Source: Mycobacterium sp. OTB74 (GTDB taxonomy: Bacteria; Actinomycetota; Actinomycetes; Mycobacteriales; Mycobacteriaceae). Taken from it: a stretch of 64,000 nt of DNA. The notes beneath the pieces were generated by a model. The model ran no database searches and was not told where the DNA came from. It was given only the letters and a program-made list of their open reading frames with translations. Position 1 is the stretch's first letter. Every line of letters starts with the position of its first letter. Made by a program: the position numbers and the translations under genes. The stretch is from NCBI RefSeq assembly GCF_029892685.1, contig NZ_JARXVD010000005.1, positions 62,001 to 126,000 of the forward strand, written 5' to 3'. This document shows, one piece after another, positions 63,401 to 64,000 of this stretch.

Positions 63401-64000
63401 GGACTCGGACACGAACCCTTCGCTGATCAAAGCACCCAGCAGCAGCGCCTCAAGCGTCTCGAACCAGTCAGCGGGACCGAACTCGGTTGCGGGAGTGCGC
63501 TGCATCGCTACCCGATCACCCGGGCGGATTTCCTCGATCAGCTTCCACAACAGCGTCGGGACGCCGGCCACATCGACCAAGCAGAGCAGCGGATGATTCG
63601 CTGTTCCGGTGACCGTGTAGCCCTCTGAAGTTCGAACGGTGAACGTCTCGTGGTCGCCGGAGTGGAACAGGCGATTGGCTGCAACAAGATCGCCGTGCCG
63701 TCCAACGACTTTCAAGTCGATGACGGTGTCCGTATTAGGACGAGCGCCCGGTACGACGTCGGCGATGCGGACCGAATATCCCATCGGCAGTCGAACCAGC
63801 GCGTCACCGGTAACGCAATAACGCATGGCCGCGGCGGGGTCATTACCTGGGGAGCCGAAGTTGCCCTGACCGTCGACCAACGGGTAGCGCAGCGACCACG
63901 GCTGGGCCATGCGCACCAGGGTGTCGTAGATCGAGGCGTCACCGTGCGGGTGGTAGTTACCCATCGTTTCGGCAACGGAGCGAGCCGATTTCGCGTGAGA
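60437..64000 (-). CDS. gyrA: DNA gyrase subunit A, intein-containing, 5' end cut by window edge
   Basis: 1187 visible residues; the start is outside. The frame enters at 64000 as [16 protein letters not shown]. The quinolone-determining region reads G-D-A-S-I-Y-D (wild-type for mycobacteria, Ala at the E. coli Ser83 position). The catalytic tyrosine in A-M-R-Y is followed directly by a 421-residue intein, then T-E-A-R-L-T-P-L. The rest is the breakage-reunion domain and the C-terminal beta-pinwheel with the GyrA box Q-R-G-G-K-G. The subunit cleaves and rejoins DNA in negative supercoiling with GyrB. The intein must splice for an active enzyme. The codon use and G+C of exteins and intein are similar. 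Confidence 0.98.
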   Translation of the reverse strand, partial: SHAKSARSVAETMGNYHPHGDASIYDTLVRMAQPWSLRYPLVDGQGNFGSPGNDPAAAMRYCVTGDALVRLPMGYSVRIADVVPGARPNTDTVIDLKVVGRHGDLVAANRLFHSGDHETFTVRTSEGYTVTGTANHPLLCLVDVAGVPTLLWKLIEEIRPGDRVAMQRTPATEFGPADWFETLEALLLGALISEGFVSESRAGFNNLDRDFFETVVAAYDAVVGGQRYLSERVIRSGSTLLELDVQNLEALRNSRLGCLVGQRSADKSVPQWLWQSPIMVKRAFLQALFEGDGSCSALLRNTVQLSYSTRSSQLAHDVQQMLLEFGVVSRRYLHATGEHKVVVTNRTHAELFASQIGFGGVKQRKLQDLLAELPARPAGLDKDHVPGLARLIREHSGSEGADRAWLERHNVDRLSRWQRDRAEILGRIADPDVRAIASDLTDGRFYYAEVESVTDAGVQPVYSLRVDTDDHSFVTNGFVSHNTEARLTPLAMEMLREIDEETVDFIPNYDGRVQEPTVLPSRFPNLLANGSGGIAVGMATNIPPHNLRELAEAVYWCLENHEADEESTLEAVMERVKGPDFPTHGLIVGTQGISDAYKTGRGSIRMRGVVEIEEDTKGRTSLVITELPYQVNHDNFITSIAEQVRDGKIAGISNIEDQSSDRVGLRIVVDLKRDAVAKVVVNNLYKHTQLQTSFGANMLSIVDGVPRTLRLDQMIRLYVAHQLDVIVRRTRYRLRKANERAHILRGLVKALDALDEVIALIRASANADVARSGLMELLDVDEIQAQAILDMQLRRLAALERQRIIDDLAKIEAEIADLEDILAKPERQRAIVRDELKEIADKYGDDRRTRIIAADGDVTDEDLIQREDVVVTITETGYAKRTKTDLYRSQKRGGKGVQGAGLKQDDIVNHFFVCSTHDWILFFTTQGRVYRAKAYDLPEASRTARGQHVANLLAFQPEERIAQVIQIKSYEDAPYLVLATRNGLVKKSKLVDFDSNRSGGIVAINLRDGDELVGAVLCSAEDDLLLVSANGQSIRFSATDEALRPMGRATSGVQGMRFNEDDRLLSLNVVEADTYLLVATAGGYAKRTAIDEYTAQGRGGKGILTIQYDPKRGSLVGALIVDDETELYAITSGGGVIRTAARQVRKAGRQTKGVRLMNLGEGDTLIAVARNAEETDASDDGPETDGA
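62555..63817 (-). other. GyrA intein with homing-endonuclease domain
   Basis: 421 residues inserted between Tyr and Thr at the catalytic site. Block A starts C-V-T-G-D-A-L-V; block B is G-T-A-N-H-P-L-L; the C-terminal end is [10 protein letters not shown] followed by Thr as the +1 nucleophile. All splicing residues (Cys1, the block B Thr/His, the last His-Asn and Thr+1) are present. The centre holds DOD (LAGLIDADG) endonuclease motifs: [11 protein letters not shown] and [11 protein letters not shown]. So it is the full-length form, unlike the 198-residue M. xenopi mini-intein. In motif one the acidic residue is Glu, so cleavage activity may be altered. Confidence 0.96.

Overview
The window is a high-G+C actinobacterial chromosome segment from a mycobacterium, most likely a rapid grower of the Mycolicibacterium type, lying beside the replication origin. 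The evidence is the order at the right end, read right to left: gyrA, the Rv0007 DUF3566 protein, tRNA-Ile, tRNA-Ala, Rv0008c, ppiA, Rv0010c, crgA, Rv0012, trpG, then pknB-pknA-pbpA-rodA-pstP-fhaB-fhaA. This is the reverse complement of the start of the M. tuberculosis map. An ESX-1 locus only about 12 kb beyond fhaA matches the M. smegmatis arrangement as I recall it.

Layout. (1) 1-12.5 kb is accessory and metabolic: a decayed dienelactone hydrolase/AraC junction, a TPP-dependent 2-keto acid decarboxylase, a TetR regulator and FAD monooxygenase sharing one operator sequence, small exported proteins, an NrtR-like regulator beside an unrecognised gene, a PadR regulator facing a SnoaL-like protein and an F420-type oxidoreductase, and a PecA-like aspartic protease. 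(2) 12.5-28.1 kb is an ESX-1 core on the minus strand: espG1, espH, eccA1, eccB1, eccCa1, eccCb1, PE35, PPE68, esxB, esxA, espI, eccD1 and a Pro/Gln-rich membrane protein. eccE1, mycP1, espB, espE and espF are not in the window. (3) 28.6-31.4 kb carries a MinD/ParA-like ATPase, a protein with a helix-turn-helix at each end, and whiB6. (4) 31.4-39.2 kb is mixed metabolism and regulation, including a Tat-exported purple acid phosphatase and a PepD/HtrA-like serine protease. (5) 39.7-53.5 kb is tRNA-Leu and the cell-wall growth and division cluster (FHA proteins, PP2C phosphatase, SEDS protein, PBP, two PASTA/eukaryotic-type kinases, CrgA), with six of seven consecutive genes joined by 4-base overlaps. 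(6) 53.5-59.1 kb is an insertion between Rv0008c and tRNA-Ala. A 50-bp exact copy of the tRNA-Ala 3' half bounds a 3.4-kb element of small unknown genes without an integrase. To its left a second element end adjoins a DUF4157 (eCIS-associated, HELTH motif) protein, which is foreign to this neighbourhood. (7) 59.3-64 kb is tRNA-Ile, the DUF3566 protein and the 3' part of gyrA, interrupted by a full-length intein of 421 residues exactly after the catalytic tyrosine.

Most interesting for follow-up: the tandem tRNA-Ala integration with its standalone DUF4157 protein; the ESX-1 core without eccE1/mycP1, bordered by a PecA-type protease that lacks a PE domain; the TetR regulon readable from matching palindromes; and the dual-HTH protein beside whiB6. 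All homology statements come from reading and memory of families; no search was run.
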